A stretch of DNA of 64,000 nt from Avibacterium volantium (GCF_900635775.1 NZ_LR134167.1:653001-717000); one strand, 5' to 3'; shown: positions 11,816 to 20,818, numbered from the stretch's first letter. Notes: generated by a model not told the origin, from the sequence alone. A program made the numbers and translations.

Positions 11816-11845
11816 ATGCCCTTGTGATAAAATCAGGGCATTTTT
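11816..11845 (+). terminator. Terminator-like hairpin directly upstream of ccmA
   Basis: ATGCCCT pairs with AGGGCAT over a 12-nt loop and is followed by TTTT, 18 bp before the ccmA start. fetA already has its own terminator, so this second hairpin could trim readthrough or attenuate ccm transcription. The rest of 11603-11862 shows no gene. Confidence 0.6.
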
Positions 11846-11862
11846 CGTCAAAGGTAGATTTT

Positions 11863-12513
11863 ATGTCAATAATCAATCAATTACAGCTCGAACAAATTGC
11901 CTGCCAGCGTGGTGATAAAACCCTGTTTACGGATTTATCGCTCACTTGGCAAAGCGGTGATTTTGTGCAGATTGAAGGACATAACGGCATTGGCAAAACC
12001 AGCTTGTTACGCATTTTAGTTGGCCTTGCACCGCCTTTGGCAGGGCAAGTGTGTTGGAATGGACAGGCGATCAAACAATGCCGCGAAGATTATTATTACC
12101 AACTGTTGTATTTAGGCCATCACGCAGGCATTAAGCCAGAACTCACCCCTTGGGAAAATTTGGAATTTTATCAAGCCATTAGCCAATGTCAGCAAGGGGA
12201 AGAAGCCCTTTGGCAAGCACTGGAAAAAGTGGGCTTGATTGGGCGCGAAGACATTATTTCAGGGCAACTTTCCGCAGGACAACAACGGCGAATTGCCCTT
12301 GCGCGTCTGTGGCTTTCCCAAGCGCCATTATGGATTTTAGATGAGCCTTTTACCGCCATTGACAAAAATGGCGTGCGCATTTTAACGCGTTTATTTGAAC
12401 AGCAAGTGGAAAAAGGCGGAATGGTGATTTTAACTAGCCACCAAGAAATTCCAAGCGAACAATTACAAGTGTTAGATTTAGAAAAATATAAATGTTATTC
12501 ACACCGCGAATAG
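11863..12513 (+). CDS. ccmA: Cytochrome c maturation ABC transporter ATPase CcmA
   Basis: Cytoplasmic ATPase of the CcmABCD complex, which releases holo-CcmE (heme chaperone) for cytochrome c assembly. 216 residues from the ATG at 11863; an upstream TTG would only add residues running through the terminator hairpin. It has Walker [12 protein letters not shown], signature [14 protein letters not shown] and Walker [13 protein letters not shown]. First gene of a nine-gene ccm operon. Confidence 0.96.
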   Translation: MSIINQLQLEQIACQRGDKTLFTDLSLTWQSGDFVQIEGHNGIGKTSLLRILVGLAPPLAGQVCWNGQAIKQCREDYYYQLLYLGHHAGIKPELTPWENLEFYQAISQCQQGEEALWQALEKVGLIGREDIISGQLSAGQQRRIALARLWLSQAPLWILDEPFTAIDKNGVRILTRLFEQQVEKGGMVILTSHQEIPSEQLQVLDLEKYKCYSHRE

Positions 12514-12556
12514 CTTCATCATAGATAAAGTGCGGTGCAAAATTAGAGAATTTTTT

Positions 12557-13222
12557 ATGCAGATATTTGCGCAAATCATCAAACGGGAATTACGCATTGC
12601 GATGCGAAAACAAACGGAGATTCTCAATCCGTTATGGTTCTTTTTGATTATTATCACCCTGTTCCCGTTAGTGATTGGCCCTGAACCAAAATTGCTGGCA
12701 GAAATCGCCCCCGGTGTGGCTTGGGTGGCGGCGCTGCTTTCTGCCTTGCTTTCTTTTGAACGTTTGTTTCGCGATGATTTTATTGACGGATCGCTGGAGC
12801 AATTAATGCTCAGCTCTCAACATTTAGCCTTAACCGCCTTGGCGAAAGTGGTGGCGCATTGGCTATTAACCGGCTTGCCGCTCATTTTACTTTCACCCAT
12901 TGCGGCGTTATTGCTTTCTTTGGATAGCCATATTTGGTGGGCGTTGGTGCTAACTTTATTACTCGGCACGCCAATTTTAAGCTGCCTTGGCGCGATCGGC
13001 GTGGCGCTCACTGTTGGGCTGCGCAAAGGCGGCGTGTTGCTGAGTTTATTAGTGTTACCTTTATTTATTCCAGTGCTGATTTTTTCTGCGTCCGTCCTTG
13101 AAGCAGCCGCGCTTGCCTTGCCTTATAACGGGCAACTTGCTATTTTGGGCGCAATGTTATGTGCGGCACTGACCTTATCGCCTTTTGCCATTGCGGGGGC
13201 ATTACGAATTAGCCTTGAATAA
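12557..13222 (+). CDS. ccmB: Heme exporter membrane subunit CcmB
   Basis: Integral membrane partner of CcmA. 221 residues from the ATG at 12557, matching the E. coli length. A longer frame upstream would start inside an uptake signal (12528-12536) and is unlikely. It has six hydrophobic segments, and the N-terminal FAQIIKRELRIAMRKQTEI precedes the first one. Confidence 0.95.
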   Translation: MQIFAQIIKRELRIAMRKQTEILNPLWFFLIIITLFPLVIGPEPKLLAEIAPGVAWVAALLSALLSFERLFRDDFIDGSLEQLMLSSQHLALTALAKVVAHWLLTGLPLILLSPIAALLLSLDSHIWWALVLTLLLGTPILSCLGAIGVALTVGLRKGGVLLSLLVLPLFIPVLIFSASVLEAAALALPYNGQLAILGAMLCAALTLSPFAIAGALRISLE

Positions 13223-13262
13223 GGCACAAGTTTTTATTTTTTGATTAAAGGAAAGATTGATT

Positions 13263-14006
13263 ATGTGGAAATGGCTTCACCCTTATGCCAAATCAGAAAC
13301 CCAATACCATTTATGCGGAAAATTTATTCCTTGGTTTGTGGTGCTTTCAACCTTATTAATTGGCACCGCCTTAGTTTGGGGCTTGGCCTATGCGCCAGCA
13401 GATTATCAGCAAGGCAACAGCTTTCGTATTATGTATATCCACGTTCCAGCGGCGATTTGGTCAATGAGTATTTATGTTTCAATGGCGATTGCGGGTGTGA
13501 TTGGTTTGGTGTGGCAAATTCGCCAAGCGCATCTTTCTATCATTGCAATGGCGCCGATCGGCACGGTGTTCACCTTTATCGCCTTGGCAACAGGTGCAAT
13601 TTGGGGCAAGCCAATGTGGGGAACTTGGTGGGTGTGGGACGCGCGCCTCACCGCATCATTAATCTTATTTTTCTTATATTTAGGTGTGATTGCGCTGTAT
13701 TCGGCATTCCAAGATCGCACCACGGGAATGAAAGCCGCGGCGATTTTGGCTATCGTGGGTGTGATCAACATTCCGATTATTCATTTTTCGGTGGAATGGT
13801 GGAACACTTTGCATCAAGGGGCGAGCATTACTAAATTTGAAAAGCCCTCTATCGCCACGCCGATGTTAATCCCGCTGATTTTGTCGATTTTTGGCTTTAT
13901 GGCACTGAGCATTTGCTTAACCTTAGTGCGTTACCGCTTAGCGTTATTAAATGATGAGAAAAAACGCCCTTGGGTGAAAGCGTTAGTTAGTCAGAAAAAA
14001 ATTTAG
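13263..14006 (+). CDS. ccmC: Heme-handling membrane protein CcmC
   Basis: Loads heme onto CcmE in the periplasm. 247 residues with six membrane spans. The family's tryptophan-rich WWD motif GTWWVWDARLTASL is present, with flanking histidines in YIHVPAAIWSM and IHFSVEWWNTLHQ serving as heme ligands in the family. Start taken at ATG 13263 rather than TTG 13257, with AAGGAAAG upstream. A terminator-like hairpin separates it from ccmD. Confidence 0.96.
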   Translation: MWKWLHPYAKSETQYHLCGKFIPWFVVLSTLLIGTALVWGLAYAPADYQQGNSFRIMYIHVPAAIWSMSIYVSMAIAGVIGLVWQIRQAHLSIIAMAPIGTVFTFIALATGAIWGKPMWGTWWVWDARLTASLILFFLYLGVIALYSAFQDRTTGMKAAAILAIVGVINIPIIHFSVEWWNTLHQGASITKFEKPSIATPMLIPLILSIFGFMALSICLTLVRYRLALLNDEKKRPWVKALVSQKKI

Positions 14007-14014
14007 CAAATTTG

Positions 14015-14057
14015 CACCGCACTTTCGTTTTCGTAAAAATAAAGTGCGGTGGTTTTT
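14015..14057 (+). terminator. Intra-operon terminator made of two inverted uptake signals (ccmC-ccmD)
   Basis: ACCGCACTT (14016-14024) and AAGTGCGGT (14042-14050) pair to an 11-bp stem with flanking bases and are followed by GTTTTTT. It sits in the 80-bp gap between ccmC and ccmD, the only sizeable gap in the operon. Confidence 0.78.
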
Positions 14058-14086
14058 TCAAGAATTTTTAATTTTATAAGGATAAG

Positions 14087-14293
14087 ATGATGTTTTTTGA
14101 ATCTGTGAGTGATTTTCTGAATATGGGGGGCTACGGTTTTTACGTTTGGCTTTCTTATGGCGTTTCTTTTTTAGCCATTGCAGGCTTGATTTTGCAAGGC
14201 GTAATGAGCAAGAAAAAGCTTATCAATGAAATTAAACGCGAACAACAACGCACGCAATATGAACAAAACCGCAGAACAGGAGAAAGCCTATGA
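14087..14293 (+). CDS. ccmD: Heme exporter accessory protein CcmD
   Basis: Small membrane protein of 68 residues that stabilises the CcmABC-CcmE complex. One transmembrane helix ([20 protein letters not shown]) is followed by a charged, lysine- and arginine-rich cytoplasmic tail, as in the family. Two adjacent ATG codons (14087, 14090) could start it. It overlaps ccmE by 4 bp (ATGA). Confidence 0.9.
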   Translation: MMFFESVSDFLNMGGYGFYVWLSYGVSFLAIAGLILQGVMSKKKLINEIKREQQRTQYEQNRRTGESL

Positions 14294-14805
14294 ATCCAAG
14301 ACGTAAATCGCGTTTAACCATTGTGTTATTTGTGTTAATTGGCGTGGCGGTGGCGTCATCATTAGTGCTGTATGCGTTGCGTCAAAATATTGATTTATTT
14401 TACACCCCAACGGAAGTGATCTACGGTAAAAATGACGATGCGGAAACCAAACCGAAAGTAGGGCAACGTATCCGTGTGGGCGGAATGGTGGTGGCAGGCA
14501 CAGTGAAACGTGATGACAAAAGCCTGAAAGTGGTGTTTGATCTTAACGATATTGGGCCTTCGATCACCGTGGAATATGAAGGTATTTTGCCTGATTTATT
14601 CCGTGAAGGGCAGGGCATTGTGGCACAAGGCGTGCTAAAAGCGCCAACGGTGTTGGAAGCAAGTGAAGTGTTAGCGAAACACGATGAAAATTATGTGCCA
14701 CCAGAATTAGGTGAGCAAATGAAAAAAGTGCATAAACCAATGGGTATTTCAGATTTAACGGGCGAAAGCGAGCGTGATCGTCAAGAAAAACAAGAAGGTA
14801 AATAA
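14290..14805 (+). CDS. ccmE: Periplasmic heme chaperone CcmE
   Basis: Membrane-anchored chaperone that carries heme covalently on a histidine to the CcmFH ligase. 171 residues with an N-terminal anchor (about residues 9-30), an OB-fold domain and the heme-binding motif [12 protein letters not shown]. It is translationally coupled to ccmD and overlaps ccmF by one base. Confidence 0.96.
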   Translation: MNPRRKSRLTIVLFVLIGVAVASSLVLYALRQNIDLFYTPTEVIYGKNDDAETKPKVGQRIRVGGMVVAGTVKRDDKSLKVVFDLNDIGPSITVEYEGILPDLFREGQGIVAQGVLKAPTVLEASEVLAKHDENYVPPELGEQMKKVHKPMGISDLTGESERDRQEKQEGK

Positions 14806-16763
14806 TGATCGCAGAATTAGGAAACTATGCGTTAGCCTTGAGTTTGGGCGTTTCCCTGCTGTTGGCGTTTTTCCCTTTATATGGTGCAGAAAAAAATAAC
14901 GCGCAGCTAATGGCTTTGGCGCGCCCAATGACTTATGGGCTATTTTTCAGCCTAACCTTAGCCTTTGCCAGTTTATTTTATTTATTCGCCACCAACGATT
15001 TTTCCGTGCAATATGTGGTGAATAATTCCAATACTAACTTGCCGTTGGCTTACCGCTTATCCGCCGTGTGGGGTTCACACGAAGGATCTCTGTTGCTATG
15101 GATTTGGTTGCTCACCTTATGGAGTGCGGCGGTTGCCTTTTTCAGCAAGCCGTTACCGCAAGAAGCGGTCGCGCGCGTGCTAGGGGTAATGGGGGTGATT
15201 ACCATTGGTTTCTTAATTTTTGTTTTATTCACCTCCAATCCATTTGATCGCACTTTCCCTGATTTCCCAGTGGAGGGGCGAGAGTTAAATCCGCTGCTGC
15301 AAGATGTCGGCTTGATTTTCCACCCACCGCTACTTTATATGGGCTATGTAGGCTTTTCCGTGGCATTTGCCTTTTCCATTGCCTCATTAATGACAGGCAA
15401 ACTAGACACCGCCTGGGCAAGATGGTCGCGCCCTTGGACAATGGCCGCTTGGGTTTTCTTAACCTTAGGGATTGTTCTCGGCTCGTGGTGGGCGTATTAC
15501 GAACTAGGCTGGGGCGGCTGGTGGTTCTGGGACCCAGTTGAAAACGCGTCATTAATGCCTTGGTTGGCAGGAACGGCATTATTACATTCTCTTGCAGTAA
15601 CCGAAAAGCGTGGCTCGTTTAAAGCTTGGACAGTATTGCTTGCGATTTTAGCCTTTTCCCTTTGCTTGCTCGGCACATTCCTTGTGCGATCAGGCATTTT
15701 GGTTTCTGTTCACGCCTTTGCTTCCGATCCAACCCGTGGGCTTTATATTTTGGCTTATTTGATCGTGGTGATTGGCGGTTCGCTTACCCTGTATGCCTAC
15801 AAAGGCAACCGTATTCGCTCAAGAGATAACGCCGAGCGTTATTCCCGTGAAACCATGTTATTGCTCAATAATATTTTATTAATGACCGCACTTGCAGTGG
15901 TCTTTTTAGGCACATTATTGCCTTTGGTGCATAAACAACTTGGCTTGGGCAGTATTTCTATTGGTGCGCCATTCTTCGATCAAATGTTCCTATACATTAT
16001 GATTCCTTTTGCCTTATTGCTTGGCATTGGGCCTTTGGTGAAATGGCGCAGAGATCAATTTTCTGCCATTAGAACGCCAGTGATTATCAGCCTAATTTTG
16101 ATGCTAATTGCTGGCTTTGTACTGCCTTACTGGTTACAAGATCGCATCACCGCAACCTCCGTGCTTGGCGTGATGATGTCGGTGATTATCACTGTATTGG
16201 CATTATACGAATTACAACAGCGCGCCACGCACCGCCACAATTTCTTTGTGGGGCTAAGCAAACTTTCTCGTTCCCATTGGGGAATGGTGTTGGCACATCT
16301 TGGCGTTGCGATGACCGTTTGGGGCATTGCCTTTAGCCAAAACTACAGCATTGAACGTGATGTGCGAATGAACGTAGGCGACAGCATTGATATTGCAGGC
16401 TATGATTTTAAATTCCAAGGCATTAGTGATGCCAATGGCCCGAATTATCTCGGCGGCAAAGCGGAAATTGAAATCAGCAAAAACGGTAAATACGAAACCA
16501 CATTGTATGCTGAAAAACGTTTTTATACCGTGAGTAAAATGTCAATGACAGAAGCGGCGATTGACTGGGGCTTTAGTCGCGATCTTTATGTGGCCTTAGG
16601 CGAAAGCCTTGGCAATGGCGCGTGGGCATTGCGTTTATACTACAAACCGTTTATCCGTTGGATTTGGTTCGGCGGCGTATTTATGGCGTTAGGTGGCTTG
16701 CTCTGTATGCTTGACAGACGTTACCGTTTCAAACAGTTATTAACCAAAGCTCAAACAGAATAA
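14805..16763 (+). CDS. ccmF: Cytochrome c heme lyase subunit CcmF
   Basis: Large polytopic membrane protein (652 residues) that ligates heme to apocytochrome c together with CcmH and CcmI. It has the WWD-type motif GWGGWWFWDPVENASLMPW and multiple conserved histidines, such as VWGSHEGSLLLW and VSVHAFASDP. About 15 hydrophobic segments. The start codon overlaps the ccmE stop (TAATG). An uptake signal (15885-15893) lies within it. Confidence 0.97.
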   Translation: MIAELGNYALALSLGVSLLLAFFPLYGAEKNNAQLMALARPMTYGLFFSLTLAFASLFYLFATNDFSVQYVVNNSNTNLPLAYRLSAVWGSHEGSLLLWIWLLTLWSAAVAFFSKPLPQEAVARVLGVMGVITIGFLIFVLFTSNPFDRTFPDFPVEGRELNPLLQDVGLIFHPPLLYMGYVGFSVAFAFSIASLMTGKLDTAWARWSRPWTMAAWVFLTLGIVLGSWWAYYELGWGGWWFWDPVENASLMPWLAGTALLHSLAVTEKRGSFKAWTVLLAILAFSLCLLGTFLVRSGILVSVHAFASDPTRGLYILAYLIVVIGGSLTLYAYKGNRIRSRDNAERYSRETMLLLNNILLMTALAVVFLGTLLPLVHKQLGLGSISIGAPFFDQMFLYIMIPFALLLGIGPLVKWRRDQFSAIRTPVIISLILMLIAGFVLPYWLQDRITATSVLGVMMSVIITVLALYELQQRATHRHNFFVGLSKLSRSHWGMVLAHLGVAMTVWGIAFSQNYSIERDVRMNVGDSIDIAGYDFKFQGISDANGPNYLGGKAEIEISKNGKYETTLYAEKRFYTVSKMSMTEAAIDWGFSRDLYVALGESLGNGAWALRLYYKPFIRWIWFGGVFMALGGLLCMLDRRYRFKQLLTKAQTE

Positions 16764-16773
16764 GAAGGTCGTG

Positions 16774-17319
16774 ATGAATAAAAAATATGCTATTCCTTTG
16801 ATTTTATTTTTGGCGCTAACCATCGCCTTTTTCGTGCAATTACAACGTAATTCCAACGGTGATGATCCTAAAGCCTTGGAAAGTGCTTTAGTGGGCAAGC
16901 CCGTGCCAGCGGCAACTTTGCAAGATCTGTTTGAGAATAAAACGCACGATCAAGGCATTTTCCAACAAGGTAAACCGATCTTATTGAATGTGTGGGCGAC
17001 TTGGTGTCCTACTTGCTATGCAGAGCATCAATATTTGAATCAGCTCCATTCACAAGGGGTAACCATTATCGGTGTGGATTACAAAGACAAAACGGACAAA
17101 GCCATTAAATGGTTGAAAGATCTGGGCAATCCTTATCAGCTTGTAATTAAAGATGAAAAAGGAGCTTTCGGGCTGGATTTGGGTGTATATGGCGCGCCAG
17201 AAACTTTCATTATTGATGGCAAAGGTATCATTCATTATCGTTATGCAGGGGACGTGAACGAAAAAGTATGGCAAAGCACCTTGCAGCCGATTTATCAAAA
17301 ATTAATGGAACAAAAATAA
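16774..17319 (+). CDS. ccmG: Thiol:disulfide interchange protein CcmG (DsbE)
   Basis: Membrane-anchored periplasmic thioredoxin-like reductant that keeps the CXXCH cysteines of apocytochrome c reduced. 181 residues. It has an N-terminal anchor (residues 5-22), then a thioredoxin fold with active site WATWCPTCYAEH and the cis-proline segment YGAPETFIID. ATG 16774 is preferred; GTG 16771 is adjacent. The stop overlaps the ccmH start. Confidence 0.96.
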   Translation: MNKKYAIPLILFLALTIAFFVQLQRNSNGDDPKALESALVGKPVPAATLQDLFENKTHDQGIFQQGKPILLNVWATWCPTCYAEHQYLNQLHSQGVTIIGVDYKDKTDKAIKWLKDLGNPYQLVIKDEKGAFGLDLGVYGAPETFIIDGKGIIHYRYAGDVNEKVWQSTLQPIYQKLMEQK

Positions 17320-17801
17320 TGCGAAAAATTCCTTATTTTTTCACCGCACTTTTATTTTGTGCCATCACGGCAAAGGCAGCCATTGAAGTGCGAAATTTTG
17401 CTTCAGCGCAGCAGGAACAGGATTACCAAAGCCTAACCCAAGAGCTACGTTGCCCGCAATGTCAGAACAATAATATTGCTGATTCCAACGCGACCATTGC
17501 CGTGGATATGCGCGAGAAAGTCTATGAGTTGCTCAGCCAAGGGCAAAGCAAACAGCAAGTGGTGGATTATATGGTACAGCGCTACGGCAATTTTGTTACC
17601 TACAACCCACCGCTCACGCCCGCAACGATGTTACTTTGGGCTGTGCCAGTTTGCCTTGTGTTGTTCGGCGGCATTTTAGTGTTACGCCGTAAACCGAAAA
17701 AACAACCACAGGCAAAACAAAGTGCGGTGCAAATTAATGATGAAAATTTAACCCAAGCGGAACAGCAACGTTTACAACAATTATTGAAGGATAAGGAATA
17801 A
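17319..17801 (+). CDS. ccmH: Cytochrome c-type biogenesis protein CcmH
   Basis: Periplasmic, membrane-anchored thiol protein of the heme lyase complex. 160 residues with a signal peptide ending near AKAA, the redox motif LRCPQCQNNNIADSNA, and a C-terminal membrane helix (about residues 104-123). Start overlaps the ccmG stop (TAATG). Two uptake signals (17343-17351 and 17720-17728) lie in the signal-peptide and tail coding parts. Confidence 0.96.
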   Translation: MRKIPYFFTALLFCAITAKAAIEVRNFASAQQEQDYQSLTQELRCPQCQNNNIADSNATIAVDMREKVYELLSQGQSKQQVVDYMVQRYGNFVTYNPPLTPATMLLWAVPVCLVLFGGILVLRRKPKKQPQAKQSAVQINDENLTQAEQQRLQQLLKDKE

Positions 17802-17804
17802 ACA

Positions 17805-18695
17805 ATGAATTTTTGGCTTATCAGTTTTGCGATCACCCTTATTGTGGCGCTAATTTGTTTTTATCCCTTATTATTTTCAGGCAAACAAGCGCTTGATAGC
17901 AACAAGCGTAACAAGCTAAATAAAGCCTTTTATTTCAATCGCTTGAAAGAAATTGAAGAAGATGAACAGCAAGGTTTAATTGAAAACGCCTCGCAGTTAC
18001 GCACGGAATTACAGCAAACCTTATTGCAAGATATTCCTGAAAATGAACAACTTCAGCAAGATGGCAAACGCTACGGCAAAATCTGGTTTGTATCGGGCTT
18101 TTTAACCTTAGCAATTTTAGCAGGGCTAGGCTATATGCAAGCAGGCGCTTGGCAGCAAGAAGCTATGCTCGAAAAAACCTACCAAAAACTACCGCACTTT
18201 TATGAGCGTTTAAAGGAAGAAGAAAGTAATCCAATGAACGATCAAGAATTGCAACAATTCGCCACCGCCTTGCGCTTAAAATTGCAAAAAGAACCTAACA
18301 ACGCGGCGGACTGGTGGACGCTTGGGCAAATTGCAATGAATCTGGATAAGGCACGCTTAGCCTATGACAGCTACGCCCGTGCGGTAAAATTAGATCCTGA
18401 AAATATCGAATATCAGCTTTCTTATGCGCGCATTTTAATGTTTTCCGATGACCAAACGGATAAAAACAAAGGAATGGATTTGCTCAAAGGTGTTCTTCGC
18501 AAAGATCACAGCAACCTACAAGCCCTTGGTTTACTCGCGTTCCAATATTTTGAAAGCGAAGAATACAAAATGGCCGCAGTAACTTGGGCGATGATGTTAC
18601 GCCTAATCCCCGAAAACGATCCAAGAGTCGCACTTCTTGAAAAAAGCATCCGCGCCGCCCGCGATGCACAAGAAGAAAAGGAAAAGGCAGAGTAG
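17805..18695 (+). CDS. ccmI: Cytochrome c biogenesis TPR protein CcmI
   Basis: 296-residue apocytochrome c-binding component of the heme lyase. The N-terminus has two membrane helices (residues 3-22 and about 96-112) with the cytoplasmic leucine-zipper-like loop between them, as in the CcmI/CycH family. The C-terminal half contains TPR repeats such as ADWWTLGQIAMNLDKARLAY. It starts 3 bp after ccmH and is the last ccm gene. E. coli fuses this part to CcmH; here the two are separate. Confidence 0.92.
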   Translation: MNFWLISFAITLIVALICFYPLLFSGKQALDSNKRNKLNKAFYFNRLKEIEEDEQQGLIENASQLRTELQQTLLQDIPENEQLQQDGKRYGKIWFVSGFLTLAILAGLGYMQAGAWQQEAMLEKTYQKLPHFYERLKEEESNPMNDQELQQFATALRLKLQKEPNNAADWWTLGQIAMNLDKARLAYDSYARAVKLDPENIEYQLSYARILMFSDDQTDKNKGMDLLKGVLRKDHSNLQALGLLAFQYFESEEYKMAAVTWAMMLRLIPENDPRVALLEKSIRAARDAQEEKEKAE

Positions 18696-18746
18696 AAAAA
18701 ATAATCTTGTTTACTTAAGATTAATGTGTAACTAAAAGAGCGAGTA

Positions 18747-18986
18747 ATGTTTAATATTTTTAAAAGACCAGTAAATAAGGAAAGTTTACAATCTTGGTGC
18801 AAAATCCTTGATGATATTGCAAAAGTTGCGATTTTAGCTGCTCCTGTAGTACTATATGGAGAGAATGCGATAGGCTATAAAGTATTAAATTGTCTATTTC
18901 TTGTTATTTCTGCTTATGCCTGTTTATTCAGTGCAGATTTTATGCGTAAGAATTTAGAGAAATTGATAACGGAAAAGGAGGAGTAA
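18747..18986 (+). CDS. Small hypothetical membrane protein (79 aa)
   Basis: Not recognised. It has a short basic N-terminus (FKRPVNKESLQSW), then two hydrophobic segments (about residues 27-42 and 47-65), and a charged C-terminus rich in K and E. It is followed without a gap by a 28-residue membrane peptide gene, so the two probably form a unit. It has no visible relation to the ccm genes upstream. Confidence 0.6.
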   Translation: MFNIFKRPVNKESLQSWCKILDDIAKVAILAAPVVLYGENAIGYKVLNCLFLVISAYACLFSADFMRKNLEKLITEKEE

Positions 18987-19073
18987 ATGGCATTTACAAT
19001 TGGGCTTGGTATTATGGCAGCACTGTGCGTGCTACTTGCTGTCACTTTAGAAAAAAGTCTAAAAACAAAATAA
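18987..19073 (+). CDS. 28-residue single-span membrane peptide
   Basis: An ORF of 28 codons plus stop beginning MAFTIGLGIMAAL. It has one hydrophobic stretch (residues 4-20) and a basic tail ending SLKTK. It begins directly after the preceding stop and has a near-perfect ribosome site, GGAGGAG, which overlaps the end of the upstream gene. The architecture (strong site, one span, coupled to a two-span protein) argues that it is translated. Function unknown. Confidence 0.6.
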   Translation: MAFTIGLGIMAALCVLLAVTLEKSLKTK

Positions 19074-19116
19074 TTTATTAGCTTGCAAATTTTAGATTTT
19101 TAATTTTGTGTGAAAA

Positions 19117-19512
19117 ATGAATTCATTATTTTTAGGTTTTCATCATATTGCAATTATTGCATCAGATTATGCGAAATCTAAACATTTTTACACGCAGATT
19201 TTGCAGGCAAAGGTTATTCAAGAAACCTATCGGGCGGAGCGAGAAAGCTATAAGCTGGATCTTGCCTTGCCTGATGGCAGTCAAATTGAGCTGTTTTCCT
19301 TTCCAAATCCGCCAGCCAGACCAACAAGACCAGAGGCTTGCGGTTTACGCCATTTGGCGTTTAAAGTAAAAAATATTCATCAAGTTGTGGCATATTTAGC
19401 CCAACATAACATTTTTTGTGAACCTATCAGAGTGGACGAATTAACGGGTAAACAATTTACCTTTTTTCAAGATCCTGATGGCTTGCCTTTGGAACTATAT
19501 GAAATTGAATAA
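19117..19512 (+). CDS. yaeR: VOC (glyoxalase/bleomycin resistance) family protein YaeR
   Basis: 131 residues, a single vicinal-oxygen-chelate domain. Very similar to E. coli YaeR: HHIAIIASDYAKSKHFY, IELFSFPNPPARPTRPEACG, LRHLAFKVKNI and FFQDPDGLPLELYE. The two HH/H and final E positions match metal ligands of the fold. The substrate is unknown. The 3' end slightly precedes the next gene. Confidence 0.85.
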   Translation: MNSLFLGFHHIAIIASDYAKSKHFYTQILQAKVIQETYRAERESYKLDLALPDGSQIELFSFPNPPARPTRPEACGLRHLAFKVKNIHQVVAYLAQHNIFCEPIRVDELTGKQFTFFQDPDGLPLELYEIE

Positions 19513-19528
19513 AATATTTGGTAACAAA

Positions 19529-20086
19529 ATGAAAAAGTTAAATATAGCAACGGCTATCTTCCTTAGCTTTTTTAGCCATACTATTATGGCTGTTGAAGAA
19601 ACGGCAGAGCCTTCTGGTTATGTGGAAGTTTTTCGTTTTTCTGAAAGTGAGCCAGAAAATCAAACTTATGTGAGCAAGGAAGAATCAAAACAACTTAATC
19701 CAAAGAAAATGAGCGATGCGGAAAAGCTAGCGAAAAGCATTGAGTTTGAAGTGTATGAAGTTGGCGAAAATCGTGTTGCTCACACGGTATTTAAATCGGG
19801 CGCTGGGATTTGTCGTGGTTTTAAATCTCATTATGGCGTGGATCTGACCGATTCTCGCACTTATTACATTGATCAAGCCAATAATGAATATTATGCAAGC
19901 ATCGCAGGCGCAACGATTTATTCTAAAAATGCGCCAGAAAATGTGCAATATGCGCCGGTATTTAACATTCAAGATGAAAAACTTGCCCAGCAAGTACAAG
20001 ATGAAGAAAATAAATACGGTAAACAAGTGGCAACACAAAATATTGCAAAAAATTCAGAAATGTTGAAAAAAACAATTTGTCGATAA
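19529..20086 (+). CDS. Hypothetical exported protein
   Basis: Not recognised. 185 residues with a convincing signal peptide ending HTIMA, then an acidic, highly charged mature part without further hydrophobic segments, so probably periplasmic. It has two cysteines, in GAGICRGFKSHYG and at the end in TICR, which could form a disulfide. An in-frame ATG 30 bp upstream overlaps yaeR but would bury the signal peptide. Followed by a terminator shared with hda. Confidence 0.65.
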   Translation: MKKLNIATAIFLSFFSHTIMAVEETAEPSGYVEVFRFSESEPENQTYVSKEESKQLNPKKMSDAEKLAKSIEFEVYEVGENRVAHTVFKSGAGICRGFKSHYGVDLTDSRTYYIDQANNEYYASIAGATIYSKNAPENVQYAPVFNIQDEKLAQQVQDEENKYGKQVATQNIAKNSEMLKKTICR

Positions 20087-20101
20087 AATGATTGAAAGAT
20101 A

Positions 20102-20130
20102 AAAGGGAGGTATGATTACTTCCCTTTTTT
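20102..20130. terminator. Bidirectional terminator between the exported protein gene and hda
   Basis: AAAGGGAGGT and ACTTCCCTTT pair (one G-T) with a 6-nt loop. T-runs occur in the plus direction and an A-run on the other side. Confidence 0.8.
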
Positions 20131-20818
20131 ATAGCTGCAAAATCTCTTTCACAAAAGGAATGGTGAGTTTACGTTGCGCCTGTAAAGACGCTTTGTCTAA
20201 ATCCGCCAACGCTTGGAATAGGGTGTGCATATCGCGATCAAGGCGTTTAAGCAGAAAGTTAGCGGTTTCATCAGGCAATTCAATGCCGCGAGAATGGGCC
20301 TTTTGTTGCAGCACCTTGATTTTCTGCTCGTCATCTAAAGGCGCAAGCTGGTAACTTTCCCCCCAAGACAAGCGTGATCGTAAGTCAGGCAATTTCACTG
20401 GCAAGGCATTTGGCGATTGGTTAGCACTGATGAGCAAAATGCCTCGCCCTTGTTCGCGCATACGGTTAATCAGATCAAAAATGGCCAGTTCCCATTCATC
20501 ATTGCCGATTACGGATTGAATATCATCTAGGCAAACCAAATCTTGCTGTTCTAAATTTTCCAGCACTTCTGGGGAGAAATATTGCGATTTGCTCAATGGC
20601 ACATAAATAGAAGGGCGTTGCTGCACTAAAAATTCATTTGAACAGGCTTTTAGCAAGTGCGTTTTTCCGCTACTTTCCGATCCCCAAACATAGAAAAACT
20701 GCTGTTTCGGATCTGCAAAATTTTTATGCAAGGAATCCAGCAACAATAAATTATTGTCAGCATAAAAATTCTCAAGAGTTTCTTCATCAATTTGATGAAT
20801 AGGAAGCGGTAACTGCAA
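20129..20818 (-). CDS. hda: DnaA regulatory inactivator Hda
   Basis: AAA+ protein that with the beta clamp stimulates ATP hydrolysis by DnaA and so restrains re-initiation. 229 residues. The N-terminal clamp-binding motif QLPLP is present, then Walker A GSESSGKTHLLKA, Walker B LVCLDDIQ and the sensor region LLISANQSP. No ATG lies at a suitable place; the most plausible start is TTG at 20818 just before QLPLP. It follows uraA as in E. coli but behind a terminator. An uptake signal (20847-20855) lies just upstream. Confidence 0.93.
   Translation of the reverse strand: MQLPLPIHQIDEETLENFYADNNLLLLDSLHKNFADPKQQFFYVWGSESSGKTHLLKACSNEFLVQQRPSIYVPLSKSQYFSPEVLENLEQQDLVCLDDIQSVIGNDEWELAIFDLINRMREQGRGILLISANQSPNALPVKLPDLRSRLSWGESYQLAPLDDEQKIKVLQQKAHSRGIELPDETANFLLKRLDRDMHTLFQALADLDKASLQAQRKLTIPFVKEILQL

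Noticed and set aside
13241..13834. 197-codon plus-strand frame overlapping ccmC
   Set aside because: Alternative frame of ccmC, which is a clear full-length match in the other frame.
18700..18723. Terminator after ccmI
   Set aside because: TAATCTT/AAGATTA can pair but there is no T-run and the stem is weak.
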